Below are positions 1 through 11,278 of a stretch of 64,000 nucleotides of DNA, piece by piece (within the stretch, counting starts at the first letter, position 1; each line of letters begins with the position of its first letter). A program made the position numbers and the translations under genes. Source of the stretch: Drosophila miranda (taxonomy: Eukaryota > Arthropoda > Insecta > Diptera > Drosophilidae); contig NW_022881603.1 in assembly GCF_003369915.1 (NCBI RefSeq), positions 5,315,249 through 5,379,248 on the forward strand. The letters run 5' to 3'. The notes under the pieces are model-generated. The model saw only the letters and a program-made list of their open reading frames with translations. It had not been told where the DNA came from and did not search any database.

Positions 1-55
1 TTTAATATGGTTTTTGGTAATTTCCAAGTTAACAATATGTTGGGTTCTATGAAAC

Positions 56-1108
56 TTATTTGAAAGTTTTGGTGTGCTTTGGTGTATGGAAATTTTGACA
101 TTTTCCTGAAATACATTCGTCATTTATTTTTCGTTTTGATTCTTTTTCATATACCTCGTTTTCTAGAACGTAATAATTGTTTTGCGTTAGGTCAGTGAGA
201 ATGTTATTATCTTCATCTGGATATGGGACAATTTTAAGTATAGGAATATTTCTGATCTCTCGTGGGATGTTGGAAATTATTAGTATTTCGTTAGTGTCTG
301 TTTTCAACCAGGTAGATGTTTTGATATTTAATAATTTCTCTGAATCGATGTGTTTCAGGTAATCCTGGCTCAATAATTTTGGATTAAAGATCCCTAATCT
401 TGTTAGCTGCATGCCTAATTCAATATCCTCTATGTACTCTGTAAAATGTTGAAGGTTAAATATTAATATCTCTAGTTGCTTATTTCTATAATTATCCTTG
501 CTTAATTTATTGAAAACTTCTATGCCAGAATTTACTGCTTGGATTACTAAGTTTAATTCGTTAGCTTGAACACTGTGGCTAGCCAGATTGTTTATTTTCC
601 CTTCTAATTCGACTTTATCATCTTGATCTAATGTTCCAAATAGATATTTATATACTGTGCCTACTGCATTTATAAGGCCTCTTTTGTTTCTTTTGGCTAT
701 TTTGATGCCGTTGAATTCACGTTGCAATTTCTCGACTAAATATTGAACTTGGATTTCGTTATTAAATTGGGTTGCCTGTTCTAGTAAACTCTGATATGTT
801 TCATCTGTTCTTGTTATATTAATTGTTAGATAATGGTATTCATAATTAATGGGTATGTTAATGGTATTTGTTTTGAATATGAGATATCCATTCCTTGAGT
901 TGATGGGATCTATCTCTATATTCTGTCCGGAAGACTGTAGGACGGTGAACATTAGTAAGATTATAATCTTAATCATGTTGTAGCTCCGGATTCCCAGTAC
1001 TCTCTTCGGGTACTCTGCAATTATCGTATTTACTTTTATTAGATTTTTTCTTTCTTTTGAATTTCGTTTTATAGTGGGGGATTTTCCTCCCTCTATTTTT
1101 CTCTTCAA
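56..1108 (-). CDS. env: Envelope-like protein of the gypsy-group element
   Basis: This is an open frame of 350 residues in the position expected for errantiviral env, downstream of pol and just before the 3' LTR. Near residues 138-143 it has a basic RNKR cleavage-type motif followed by a glycine-rich hydrophobic stretch (GLINAVGTVYKYLFG), the arrangement of a furin-type site and fusion-peptide region in insect errantivirus envelopes. A hydrophobic segment near residues 46-60 may be the signal sequence. The frame begins inside the end of pol, so the true start is probably a spliced or later methionine. The hydrophobic membrane anchor expected near the C-terminus is not obvious before the stop, so the protein may be truncated. 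Family assignment is firm; function of this copy is not. Confidence 0.8.
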   Translation of the reverse strand: MKRKIEGGKSPTIKRNSKERKNLIKVNTIIAEYPKRVLGIRSYNMIKIIILLMFTVLQSSGQNIEIDPINSRNGYLIFKTNTINIPINYEYHYLTINITRTDETYQSLLEQATQFNNEIQVQYLVEKLQREFNGIKIAKRNKRGLINAVGTVYKYLFGTLDQDDKVELEGKINNLASHSVQANELNLVIQAVNSGIEVFNKLSKDNYRNKQLEILIFNLQHFTEYIEDIELGMQLTRLGIFNPKLLSQDYLKHIDSEKLLNIKTSTWLKTDTNEILIISNIPREIRNIPILKIVPYPDEDNNILTDLTQNNYYVLENEVYEKESKRKINDECISGKCQNFHTPKHTKTFK

Positions 1109-4100
1109 AGTGCTTTTCGTCTACCTGCCTAATTTCCCCTGTTCTTTTGAACGGGTTGGTTGTTTTTGTTTTAACTAGGGGTGCATTCTTGAAGCGTGTG
1201 TCTACTTCAAAGTCGATTCTATCGTTATTCAAATGATTGATCTTCCTAACTTTATTCAGTTGAGTGTTATAATCTGGTAGTCCGGGGTACAGGAAGATAT
1301 CAGCTGGGGATCTTTTTGTAGTATTATGAACCGTTTTATGGTTATAAGTGTATAGAATTAACTCGAATTTTGTGAGCTTGTTTTCTATGTTATCCTCACT
1401 TGAAATGATTCTTAATTTTTCATTGATTTTTTTACTGGTTTTTACTGGTGGTGATTTCGATTTTCACATTTTCCGCATTCAACCATGCTTGCAATGCTGC
1501 GCACATAAAGGCTGAATCTTTGTCGGCTTTAATTCCCTGTGGCTTGCCCATTTCGTTAAAGACTTTTATGATGGCTCTCTTGGTTTCTAACCAGTCGCGA
1601 CTATTAACTTCTACAAGGGTAGCGAATTTAGAATATACATCAATGCAAGATAGGAATTGTTGATTGCCTACCAAATAGAAATCCATGACATACTTTTCTC
1701 TGATATTTTGTATTTCAGGGGTGATTTCGAAGGTTAGATTGGTGTTACGATGCTCAGTTTTAGCAACGTTGCACGTAGGACATTCATTGATAATATTTTG
1801 GATTAACATTTGATAATCGGGGTAGTAGAATTTTCCTTTAAACCAATTAGTGGTCTTTTCGATACCTGGGTGAAGTAGCTCTTTATGATTCTTCAATATT
1901 TGTTCTTTGAATTCGGAGTAGTTGGGAATATTTATGAGTTTGGTACTGGATTTAATCAGTTTAGTGAAGTGATTTGGACTGATTATCTCCAGGAATGCCC
2001 TTTGGAACAGTGGGAAGTCTACTTCGCTATGGAAATATAGTGCACTCTTTTTGGTACACACATATTCCTTTATTATATCTTTTGCTAATGATTCTGTCAT
2101 TTCGGTATATGCGATTTTTATCAGTATCTTGTGGAAATAGTGGGATGTTTCTACCTTATCCTCATTACCTTTAATCAGTTCTATTTGCCTATTATAGTAA
2201 TTGATTGGTCTCTCTGTAAGTGGAATATAATTTGTATTATCTTCTTGCGCGCTATGGACCGTTGCACAATCACTATTAATGGTTTCCCCGAGTAGGTTTT
2301 CGTTAATCTTTACTCTTGATAGCGCATCGGCTACATGGTTCTCCTTTCCGGGTAAATATTTTATTTTGAAGTCAAATTCATTTAATTTGATCTTCCATCG
2401 TTGTAGCTTCATATTTGGTTCCTTGAGGTTATTCAACCAAATCAAGGGTTTGTGATCACTTAATATCTCAAACGTTCTACCAAACAGGTATGATCTGAAA
2501 TACTTAGTTGCCCAAACTATAGCTAGTAATTCCTTTTCTATTGCTGAATAATTGATTTCGTGTTCGTTTAAGGTTCTACTTGCATAGCAGATTGGTTTGT
2601 GGTCTTGCGACAACACTGCTCCTAATGCAATGTTACTTGCATCGGTTGTTACCGTGAACATTTTGTTGAAATCTGGGAATGCGAGGATGGGGTCTGAGGT
2701 GATAAGTACTTTCAATTTTTCGAAGGCCTCGACGTATTTTTCCTCTGTTGGGTCTATGACTGCTCGTTTCTTTAATTTGAGTGTCATAGGTTTTGCTATA
2801 TTAGCGAAGTTGGGAATGAATTTCCTATAGAATCCACATAAACCTATGAATGATTTTATTTTTGTGGTTGTATTGGGTATTGGGAAGTTTATTATGGCAG
2901 ATATTTTCTTTGGATTAGGAACTATGCCGTTAGTTGTTACTACATGGCCTAGGAATTCCGTTTCTTTCTTCAGGAATTCACACTTATCCATTTGTAGCTT
3001 TAAGTTGGCGTCCCTCAACTTTCCAAATACTCTCCTTAGTGACAACAGGTGTTCTTCCAATGAAGTGGAAAATATAATGATGTCGTCTAAGTATACGAGG
3101 CAATCTTTGAAGATTAACTCTTCTAGCAGATTGTTCATACATCTTTGGAAGGTAGCGGGGGCAGTGGTTAGCCCAAAGGGCATACGAGTGAACTCGTAAT
3201 GACCATGCTTCGTGGAGAAAGCTGTTTTTGATGGAATCCCTTAGCTAAATCGATTGTTGTGAAATATTGGCACCTACCTAGTTTATCTAGTATTTCGTTC
3301 ATTCTGGGTGTAGGAAATTTATCCTTTATTGTCACCTCGTTTAGACTTCTATAATCTACTACCATACGATATTTCTGCTTTCCTGTAGCATCTATTTTCT
3401 TTGGTATCATAGCGATGGGTGCACAATAGGGAGAGTTCGACTTACGAATGATTCCCTGTCTAATCATATCTTTGATTTGTTGTGTCACTTCTTGATCGTG
3501 TATTTGAGCATATTTATATGATCGACGATATACAGGATCTTCGTGATGGGTTTTTATTTCGTGCTTTATAGTACTAGTGAAGGTCAAAATGTCACCTTCT
3601 TTATACTGCACGTCCTTAAATTCATAGAGAACTTTCTTTAGTTTCTCCTTTTCTTCGTCATTTAAATGTTCCAACCTTAGCTGGTTGCATTCCCTTAATT
3701 CATTCTCTAATGCGGAAGCGAAGTATTGCTCTCCTTCAGGAGATGGGTCAAGGCACTTAGGTGTAGATATATCTTCCTTTGAAGATGGCTTAACACCTTT
3801 GTGTGCGGTCTTGCCGACGGCAATTGCTTCTCCACTTTGGATGATTGGGTATGACATTTCCCCTAACGTTACCGTTTCATTTCGGTAATCGATGACGGCT
3901 TTGCTGGCCATCAAATATTCTCTGCCTAAGAGTATGTCATAATTTTCAGAAAAATTATGAATATAAAATTTTTGTTTTGTCGGACAGTTTTGGTTGCATC
4001 GCGTGTAATGCTCTGAGTCAGACGGACGGGTCCATTGATGGTATGGACGGTGAGGTTGTCGCTATCGACTTTGGAATCTGTATAGTTTTCTTTTATTATA

Positions 4101-4249
4101 TTTATTGACGATCCCGAGTCCGCGATACCTCTTAATTTTTTATTATTTACGATTATTTCTATATATGGTCTTCCTCGATTTCTTCCGAGGCACTCTGCTG
4201 AATATTTACATCCATTTTCATTTGTCCGCTTTGGCTTTGGCTTTGGCAC
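969..4249 (-). pseudogene. pol: Broken gypsy-group pol: protease, reverse transcriptase, RNase H, integrase
   Basis: The pieces lie in separate frames. At 3926-4249 is an aspartic protease with an ADSGSS active-site motif. At 3168-3914 is the N-terminal RT (KYRMVVDYRSLNE, TTIDLAKGFHQ). At 1432-3183 are the rest of RT with the YLDDI catalytic motif, RNase H (TDASNIALGAV, SDHKPL) and integrase with an HHCC zinc finger (HPGIEKT, CPTCNVAK) and the first two catalytic Asp regions. Three breaks are visible: a frameshift near 3926-3960 at the end of protease; a deletion near 3225-3240, where the RT segment after GFHQ is missing and the frame changes; and a stop or small deletion near 1432-1450 beside a duplicated TTTTTACTGG, removing the region that carries the catalytic Glu of integrase. 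The integrase C-terminal tail continues at 969-1232. Confidence 0.9.
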
Positions 4250-5081
4250 TGCTACCTGCCTGTGTCTGATTGATTTGATAGTTTGTGGGATTCTGGACTC
4301 TGCCCTGGTTTAAGGAATTTCTAAGTTCGTTAAATAACCCTTTATTATTTACGGCATTATTTCCTGAATTATTTCGATTCGATCCAAGATTATTTCTGGA
4401 AGTACTTGGGTTTTGATTGTTATAATCGTTACTACTATAGCGAGGGTAATAAGTTCCAACATTCCTACGATTGTTATTTCCGTTTCTTGAATGTTCGTGA
4501 TTCTTGTTATCAGTTACGAAATTTTCGTAGATTCCTAACTCTTGAGCTGATTTTTCTAGATTAGCCATAGTAGAAATGTCTTTTTTTGCTAAAATGATGA
4601 ATAGTTTATTGGGTAGAGCATCTTCTATGGTATGTCTGGTGGCATTTGCCAGAGCGTTTTTAAAGATTATCTTATTTTCTGGGCTAGTCTCCAGATTTAG
4701 TTTACTTACTATAACATTTGACTTAATTTCTAGTTCTTCTACGAACTTACGAATATTCCCATTGAATTTGGTGTCGTGTAATTGTTGTAGCAGCGTCTCG
4801 TATGGAGTGTGGTTGTTGAATTTGCTGATTTGGGCTGCTTTTAGATCGGTCCAGGTGTTGGGTTGAAGGCTTTGTGATAAAAGTTGTGCTCGTCCGCACA
4901 GTTGACCCTCAGTGGCTCCGTACATGATGCTTTGTTGCCGGATGTCTTCTGTTGAGTACAATTCGGAGATGTACTCGATCCTACTTATGAACGAGCTTAG
5001 GCGTTCTTGGCATCCGTCGTATGGTGGAATTTGCCTGATTGACTTCAAGGCTTGGTTCAGGTGTATTTCTGTTAGCGGCAT
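4218..5081 (-). CDS. gag: Gag-like protein of the gypsy-group element
   Basis: This 287-residue open frame is the first gene after the 5' LTR. It has a capsid-like helical N-terminal part and an Asn/Arg-rich basic tail (residues about 195-275) in place of zinc knuckles, as in gag proteins of the 17.6/297/gypsy group. It overlaps the start of the protease frame by about 30 bases (4218-4249) in a different frame, compatible with programmed frameshifting into pol. No interruption is seen in gag itself. Gag would assemble the cytoplasmic particle that packages element RNA. Confidence 0.82.
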   Translation of the reverse strand: MPLTEIHLNQALKSIRQIPPYDGCQERLSSFISRIEYISELYSTEDIRQQSIMYGATEGQLCGRAQLLSQSLQPNTWTDLKAAQISKFNNHTPYETLLQQLHDTKFNGNIRKFVEELEIKSNVIVSKLNLETSPENKIIFKNALANATRHTIEDALPNKLFIILAKKDISTMANLEKSAQELGIYENFVTDNKNHEHSRNGNNNRRNVGTYYPRYSSNDYNNQNPSTSRNNLGSNRNNSGNNAVNNKGLFNELRNSLNQGRVQNPTNYQINQTQAGSSAKAKAKADK

Positions 5082-5261
5082 GTTGATTTCTTTTTATTTA
5101 TTTATTTTTTCTAATATTAATTGAGTTTCGTGTGTAGATTCTTTGGCGGATCTCTTTAGTATTAGCGTTACTTTTCCTCTGATCACTGTAGGTTATTACG
5201 CACTGTAACTGTCACTACGCCAATTGATCGTCTTAAAAAAAGGGATTCACTTTTAACTGAG
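5082..5261 (-). other. 5' leader of the gypsy-group element
   Basis: This 180-bp non-coding stretch between the primer-binding site and gag corresponds to the packaging/leader region. No ORF or other structure is recognised. Confidence 0.6.
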
Positions 5262-5279
5262 ATCCTACCGGCTGCGCCA
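5262..5279 (-). promoter_or_regulatory. Primer-binding site, tRNA-Ser type
   Basis: The plus strand reads ATCCTACCGGCTGCGCCA, which equals the 3' end of Drosophila tRNA-Ser with its CCA tail, as I recall that tRNA. It sits directly beside the LTR end, where minus-strand DNA synthesis would be primed. It marks the inner border of the 5' LTR. Confidence 0.85.
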
Positions 5280-5974
5280 ATTAAATATGCGACACTTCAG
5301 TTTACGTTTTAAAAAAGGTTTTATTCTTCACTTAAACTTTAGCGTACATTGATTAGTTATTTCCCCGACGATGACTGAGGTCTGAAGTCTTGAACGGAAT
5401 TAACTTTGGTTGAATTCTCCGACGGTGTCGCGATTGACGTTTGTCTTGAACAGAACTGAGTTGGCTTCTTAGATGCAGACTATTTATATTATGATGTTCG
5501 GTTTGGGATTCGGATTTGGATTCGGAGGCGTTGGCTTCGACTTCGGCTTCGGAGATGGAGTACGTGACTCGATGGATTTGTGGGAAAGGCGGCTTTTGAT
5601 GAAAGGCTTCCGCTGCGTATGATCGGTGTTGCATTACTTGGGGGTGGCTGAGAATAGGGCCTCTGATTGGTCAGCTAGGATGGTGTGATTCTTGAGAATC
5701 GATTCGTAGTTGATCTCTGAAGAGTGGCGTGATTCTGGTGCGGCTGGATTCTAGTGCGGCTGGATTCTAGGGCGGCATCTATTGTTTTATGTTCAACTTC
5801 CAGTTTAGGGTGTTTGTTTACATTGCCTGCAATCGGCTGCGCGTGGTCCATTTCGAGCGTGAGATTGTTTATGAGGGTTCGAAGCTGAGGGTGTCGTATT
5901 GTTTATAGTATTGTGGGTGCAGGGTAATAGACATAGACAAGGGTATGCGGAGCATGGACTATAGATATGTCACT
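5280..5974 (-). repeat. 5' LTR of the gypsy-group element
   Basis: The LTR runs from AGTGACATAT (minus strand, ending at 5974) to AATT next to the primer-binding site, about 695 bp. A polyadenylation-type AATAAAA lies on the minus strand near 5318-5324. The flanking ATAT at 5975-5978 is the probable target duplication in a TATATAT context. The other LTR is outside the window, so borders come from the PBS and the family's terminal sequence rather than from alignment of both LTRs. Confidence 0.75.
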
Positions 5975-5978
5975 ATAT

Positions 5979-7636
5979 ATATTTTCTTATATTATATACA
6001 TATGTAGATACATCATTGCTTTAGTTATAATAAACAAAAAAGTCGAGAACCGACGGCGTTTGCATAATTTTTATAATTTATAATAAACCTGTTTAAAATA
6101 AGGAAATAAATGTGTAATTATATTATTGTAATATTTTATATTTTGTGGTATAAGTCAAACAAATAACAGCTTTTATTTCATTTCCCGCGCCCTAGTGTAC
6201 CATACCACCACCCCCTGCCCATTCTTCATTTATTTTGTGGCGGTAGGTCAGTCCATCAAAAGACCCAAAACAAGAACCAAACTCAAATTTCAGTTCTAGC
6301 GGCCAATAATACTAAACACACACACGCAAAGTACGTGAGAATGCATGTGCACCCATACACTAAAACATGCTGGTGGCAAAACAGAACCAGACCTGAGAGA
6401 GTTCAAAAAATCTGAAAAAGCATACAATCACATATTTTTGTCGAAACATATTGCGTGTGTACTAACAAATGCAAACACGTTCTCTCTGCGCTCTCTCTCT
6501 CATGATGACGTCACTCTGGGGTACTGAACGCGCTAGCCAGTGTGTGACGCTTTCGTTGTATGAACTGGCACATCTACATATATACTGTATGGTTAGTGAT
6601 AGTACGAAATTAACAAAATGCACATCTTCAAATGGTGAAAGAGCGAGAGAGCAACAATACTGGAGTGCCAGACAATTTTTACGACCCTGCTACTGCAATC
6701 TGTTTATTTTGTTGATGTATAATTCAATAAAGTGACCAACAACAACGAAGAATTATTTTCAGAGGACAAGGTATGCAAGAATGCCAGCGTGGCAGAAACC
6801 CATATAACCTATATTCGTAATCGGGGGAAAGCCATAAAATAAGCCAAAGAAAGTGGATAACAAAAAAAAACACACACACACGCAACACTAGTTGCCCTGC
6901 TGTTAACTATTACAAATAATTATATATGTAATAAAGCAACAACTTGTGCAGTGTTTCCAAATTGTATTCGTTCATGTGCCGTCTGGCCAAGGCGAAAATG
7001 AAATGTCGATGATTCATGCCGCCGAGTAACAAAACAAAACGCTAAAAAGAGAAGGTGGTAGACGTACCAGACAGACAAACCGAACTATACGTTGCCTGCC
7101 TGCCCGAACCACCCCATCACCCCTTCCTCTTGTCTAGCTATCTCTCAATTCCCGCCCGCCCCTGCCCTGTGCCAAAAAAACATTTTTAAATGATTATCTC
7201 ATTTTGAAAACTCCAAAATGCATGAGAACTTCGTTGTTTGACTTATAAGAGTGTGTGTTTGTTTTTGAGTTTATCCGTTTATATTCCTAAAAAGATACTT
7301 TACCTTGATTGGCTGTCTGTTTGGAAGGTACAATTTTGAGTACAGCAGCTGTAAAACATCATCATTTTATGGACTTTGGCTACTTTGACACACTGACCTG
7401 AAAGGATAAATCTGTGCAGCAGCAGCAGCCCCAGAAAAGACCTCTCAAGACGTACGATGCATCGGCAACGGAAAGTGCCATTTATGAGGGGAATTGCCGC
7501 GCATCTGCCACAAGTGTATTCTTATCGCCGCTCTGGAGCTTAGATTCTTGCACGACACGGCTTTATCGCTTCTGGAAACTCTATTAATTGTGACTTTCTT
7601 TGTGTTTCAGTAAGCTCAGTCATTGCACGAATTACA
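5979..7636 (+). other. Intergenic DNA and 5' non-coding region of Tmem63
   Basis: No convincing coding exon is seen. The stretch holds AT-rich DNA, CA runs and GA/CT-rich tracts (for example TCTCTCTGCGCTCTCTCTCTC at 6480-6500) that resemble GAGA-factor type promoter sequence. A good 3' splice site, a pyrimidine-rich tract ending TTTCAG at 7610, lies 26 bases before the Tmem63 ATG. An upstream non-coding first exon therefore probably lies in this interval; its position cannot be fixed from sequence alone. Confidence 0.5.
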
Positions 7637-8573
7637 ATGTCGGATTCCGGTAACCAATCCTACTGCTCTCAAGTGGGTAACCGCACGTCTTTCTTCACGA
7701 GCGCCTACAATGGGATACCAGAGACCCTGATACTGAATACAATTTTCTGGATTCTGCTCATTCTGCTGTTCACAACGCTGCGGCATCAGGCGAGCGACTT
7801 TGGCCGCTTGGCGCTGGTGAACAGCAATGGCAGCAAGAAACGCTGGACCGAGATATTCTATTCGCGAGCGACCAGCATGGTTGAGCCCCAGCCAGGCACA
7901 TCCACGCAGGCGACCCCGCGACCAAGTGTCAACTCCCAAAACAGCGGCGACTCCACTCCCCTGTCGCCAGTGCAACCCGAGCAGGGCCTCTTTGGCTGGA
8001 TTTGGATCACGTTTAAGCTGAGGAAGGAGACAATCTTGCTGCATACGGGTCCCGATGCAGTGCACTACTTGTCTTTCCAGCAGCATTTGATGGCCGTCAT
8101 GGCTATCGTGACCCTCATCTCTCTGGCCATAATTTTGCCCGTCAATTTTCTGAACGGACCCAAGGATACGCCGTACGATGTGAATGCCTTTGGCCGGACA
8201 ACTATGGCCAACCTGTCGCCGGAGTCTCCTTGGCTCTGGGTGCACACAATCATTACCATCCTGTACATTCCGCTGGTGGTTCGCATCATGCGGCGTGCGT
8301 CCGGGCGCAATGCGTTCAAAAAGGCCGCAACGAGGACAATCATGATATCGAACATCTAGTCCAGCGATCGCAACAAGACAGTTGTGCGGAACTACATGCA
8401 GGAGCTGTTTCCAGATGTGACCATCGAGAGTGTCAGCATTGCGTACAACATTTCCCGTCTGTATGTGCGGAACGCCGAGTACGAGCGGATACACGATGCC
8501 CGCGTATATTGTGAACACCATCGGAACCGGGACACTTTAGTGGTAAAAGGATTTATACAGCTTATAATCATTT

Positions 8574-8945
8574 TGTGGAGATAATGTTTTTTATCCCCAA
8601 TCGGCCGACTAATTATTTCGAATTAAACAAAACTCGGCGCAGAAATAAAATTACGATATGTTCTTTAATGCGTGACATCCAAATTGCAAGTGTGGCTTGC
8701 CTGCCCTTTACATTGCCGCTCCGATCGCTAAGCGCAGCTTCGCTCGGCCGACGTCGGTAGGCAGACGCAAAGCGGAGATAGCGAAGAGCGAGCTGGCAGA
8801 GAGCGTTTAGCAGGGCAAGCAAGCGCAAAGCTTTAACAAACAAATGAGTGACATAGACATAAGTAACAAACAAAATAAGCGGCTGAGGGCCAAGAATTAG
8901 GTGCTATTTGGCAAGCAGCTAATCGGCTGTGTTCTGCTCCGAACA
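8574..8945 (-). repeat. 3' LTR of the BEL element
   Basis: It starts TGTGGAGATAATG on the plus strand and ends GCTCCGAACA. It is nearly identical to the copy at 11653-12032. The pol remnant frame runs about 27 bases into it before its stop. Confidence 0.92.
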
Positions 8946-10106
8946 TTCACCCCCCGTTGGAAGGCAAAGGCTTTCAACAGATCCATCCTGAAGGGGCAGA
9001 ACCGCTATTTTTCCAACGGCCCTCTTGAAGATGCTTGCTTGGGCGCAGCTGGCGGCTACGCTGGGATGATCGTCGAACGCAGCAATCGGCGCTTCTTTAC
9101 GAAGGCGGCTTGTCGTGATTACGTCTTGATCATCGGGAACCTCTGTAATTGTATAGAATGGCAGGAAATTTGGCAATGTAGAAATTGTTGAAAGTTGAAT
9201 TTCATTTAGCGTGGATATGTAGGTTTTTAATATATGGAAAAGTTCGCGCTGCAGTTCCTGATTCTCCGATCGCAGTTTTTCCACTTGCACCTGGCACTCG
9301 AGCAGCTGCTTCCTGCATTGCTGCTCTAAGTTTTGGTACTCCAGCGTTGTGGGTCGAAAATCGTCAATAGAGATGCACGAGGAATTTTCAAAAGCGGCTA
9401 AAGCTGCACGCTTATTCTCCGAGCTATCAATGCTTCCTGATACTATCCAACCAAGTTTTGTCTCCTGCAATGTTGGCAATTGGGCTGATAGTCGAATCTG
9501 TCCGACGCACATTAAATCGAAGAATAAACCAGAACCTATCAACAGATCGATACGTTGGGGCTTGGAGAAATTAGGATCAGCTAGTTTTAGATTATTCGGC
9601 ATTGGCCAATCCTTTGCGTCTACGCCGAAGTTAGGCTGCATTTCCGTAATTGAGTTGGTGACAATTGCAGCGAAGGAAGCTCGATAGCTTGCGTCCTGGG
9701 ATTGTACAACTATATGTACAGACTTGCTCGAAGGTAGATTGGAATCTCCGATTCCAGAGATGTGAACATAAGACGAGCGATGATCCAACTGCAACTGATC
9801 AGCAAGTCTAGATGTTACAAAGTTTGCCTGTGATGCAGAATCCAAAATGGCACGACATGGGATAAGTGCTCCATAACGATCTGTTACATGGACGAGGGCA
9901 GTAGGTAGCAACACATTCTGGCTAGGCTGAGATTTCTGGATCGAGGGGGAGGGCTGGAACACCCGCTTGCTAGAAGCACAGTCGCGGCCTCTTGCTGGAT
10001 CGATTCCTCGGCCGGTGAAGAGGAAGATGAAGCACCAGTTTCCGATGGACTGTGGAGTAGCGTGTGATGTTTGGCCTGGCAATGCCTGCAAAGTCCTGAC
10101 CTGCAC
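8919..10106 (-). pseudogene. pol: BEL pol remnant: retropepsin-like domain, then internal deletion
   Basis: The N-terminal part carries the DUF1758 retropepsin-like domain with an ILDSASQANFV active-site-type motif and the downstream LIGSGLFFDLM and KLGWIVSG segments typical of BEL polyproteins. After about residue 235 the sequence passes into a coiled-coil-like Gln/Leu/Glu-rich stretch and a short tail ending in the LTR (VGKIAVLPLQDGSVES), resembling the extreme C-terminus of a BEL polyprotein. The several hundred codons for RT, RNase H and integrase expected between them are absent. The join is open, so an in-frame deletion derivative is likely. No initiating methionine is needed if it was translated as Gag-Pol. 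Confidence 0.82.
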
Positions 10107-11278
10107 CTCTGCAATTCATGGCCTTTGTTGAGGCAGTTCAAACACAAGCGGCTCTTCTTTGCTTCTTTGTATCGTTCAAACGCAGAGAGATTCAGGAATG
10201 CCTGACATCTAGATATGTAATGCTCGGAGGAATTGCAATGGTTACATATGGGGTTAGGATGGTCGTTACTGGAGGAGATAAGGGTGACAGGTTTGTCTTC
10301 TCCCACCTGTTGACTAGGACTTGTTGCCATGGCTGATCCCAAATTCTCCAGCATCCGACATCTCGCTTCCTGAAATGAGGCCATGCTTGACCACCGAGGC
10401 AATCCTGACGTCGGCAAGTTCTCTTCCCATTTCTCCTTTGTTTTGTGGTCCAGTTTCGTGCCTATGATGAAGATCAGCAACCCAGCGGATATCTCCTGCG
10501 GGGTCGCCAAGGTCTGAAGTGCACGCAAGTGCGAATTGATTTTGTCGCTGAGCGCGCGCAAGCCGATAGCCGAGCCCTTCTCCACCCCTTGCAGCCCGAA
10601 AATAGCCTTGACGTGTGCCTGAAAATGTAACAGTTTATTATCGAATCGCAACATTAGTAAATTCAACGCCTTGTCGTAATTCTCCTCAGAAAGTTCCAAG
10701 GAACGAATCGTATCCAGCGCAGCACCATTTAGACATCCACGAAGATATTGGAATTTTTCGATGATTGGTATACGATGGTCTTTGTGCACCATTGTCGAGA
10801 ACATCGAGTGGAATTCTGGCCAATCCATGTAGTTCCCACCGAATCGCGGAAGCTGCAACTCGGGCATTCGAGAACGGCCTATACTATTATAGGGAAAAAA
10901 CCACGAATTCCCCTCGAGAGTATTTCGAGCCGTTGAATTGGCAACATTTACCGTGCGAGCAGCCATCAACTCCCGCGTCAGTCTGGACCTAACCTTGACA
11001 TAAACATTCGAAAAGTCCAGCCGGGCATCATGGGCTAACTGCAGGAAATCCAGCCTTTCAAGGCTCGTTTGAGCGGCATCGAAATCCGCATTCATTCGCT
11101 CGATTTGCTCTAAGCGAGCTTGAAGTTCTGCCTCATCTAACTCGGCAAGCTCTTCCTTGGTAAGAAAGCGATCCATGGCCTTTAGTTGGCGCGCGATGGA
11201 CTCGGCCTTGTGCTTGTAGAAATCTACATCACTCGGCATTGCTGCGTTCGCGACATTGGTAGGCTCAGGTGCTGCCAT
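9884..11278 (-). CDS. gag: Gag-like protein of the BEL element
   Basis: This is a 464-residue open frame. The central region (about residues 145-300, RMPELQLPRFGGNYMDWPEF) is the DUF1759-type capsid domain of BEL/Pao polyproteins. It is followed by zinc knuckles: CNHCNSSEHYISRC and CLNCLNKGHELQRC (both CX2CX4HX4C) and a third variant CRHCQAKHHTLLH. An acidic/helical N-terminus precedes these. The frame ends at 9884 and overlaps the protease frame by more than 200 bases with a -1 offset. BEL gag and pol are usually one continuous frame, so this probably reflects an indel rather than programmed frameshifting. Confidence 0.88.
   Translation of the reverse strand: MAAPEPTNVANAAMPSDVDFYKHKAESIARQLKAMDRFLTKEELAELDEAELQARLEQIERMNADFDAAQTSLERLDFLQLAHDARLDFSNVYVKVRSRLTRELMAARTVNVANSTARNTLEGNSWFFPYNSIGRSRMPELQLPRFGGNYMDWPEFHSMFSTMVHKDHRIPIIEKFQYLRGCLNGAALDTIRSLELSEENYDKALNLLMLRFDNKLLHFQAHVKAIFGLQGVEKGSAIGLRALSDKINSHLRALQTLATPQEISAGLLIFIIGTKLDHKTKEKWEENLPTSGLPRWSSMASFQEARCRMLENLGSAMATSPSQQVGEDKPVTLISSSNDHPNPICNHCNSSEHYISRCQAFLNLSAFERYKEAKKSRLCLNCLNKGHELQRCRSGLCRHCQAKHHTLLHSPSETGASSSSSPAEESIQQEAATVLLASGCSSPPPRSRNLSLARMCCYLLPSSM

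Larger units (their letters stand above)
1..5974 (-). mobile_element. Gypsy-group env-bearing LTR retrotransposon (errantivirus-like), 3' LTR off the window
   Basis: Reading on the minus strand from right to left the element has a 5' LTR, a primer-binding site matching tRNA-Ser, gag, protease-RT-RNase H-integrase and env. This is the order of the Drosophila 17.6/297/gypsy group. Use of a tRNA-Ser primer and an LTR beginning AGTGACATAT resemble the 17.6/297 branch as I recall it. The LTR starts next to a TATATAT run, consistent with the TATATA target preference of this group. Several breaks in pol (frameshift in protease, deletion in RT, loss of the last catalytic part of integrase) make this copy non-autonomous. 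The 3' LTR lies beyond position 1, so LTR age cannot be estimated here. Confidence 0.93.

Noticed and set aside
7616-8521. 301-residue minus-strand open frame opposite Tmem63
   Set aside because: It is a shadow of the plus-strand Tmem63 exon, whose translation matches a known membrane-channel family.
8919-9191. Plus-strand frames opposite the BEL pol remnant
   Set aside because: The minus strand carries retropepsin and gag motifs continuous with LTRs and primer site; the plus-strand frames lack family features.
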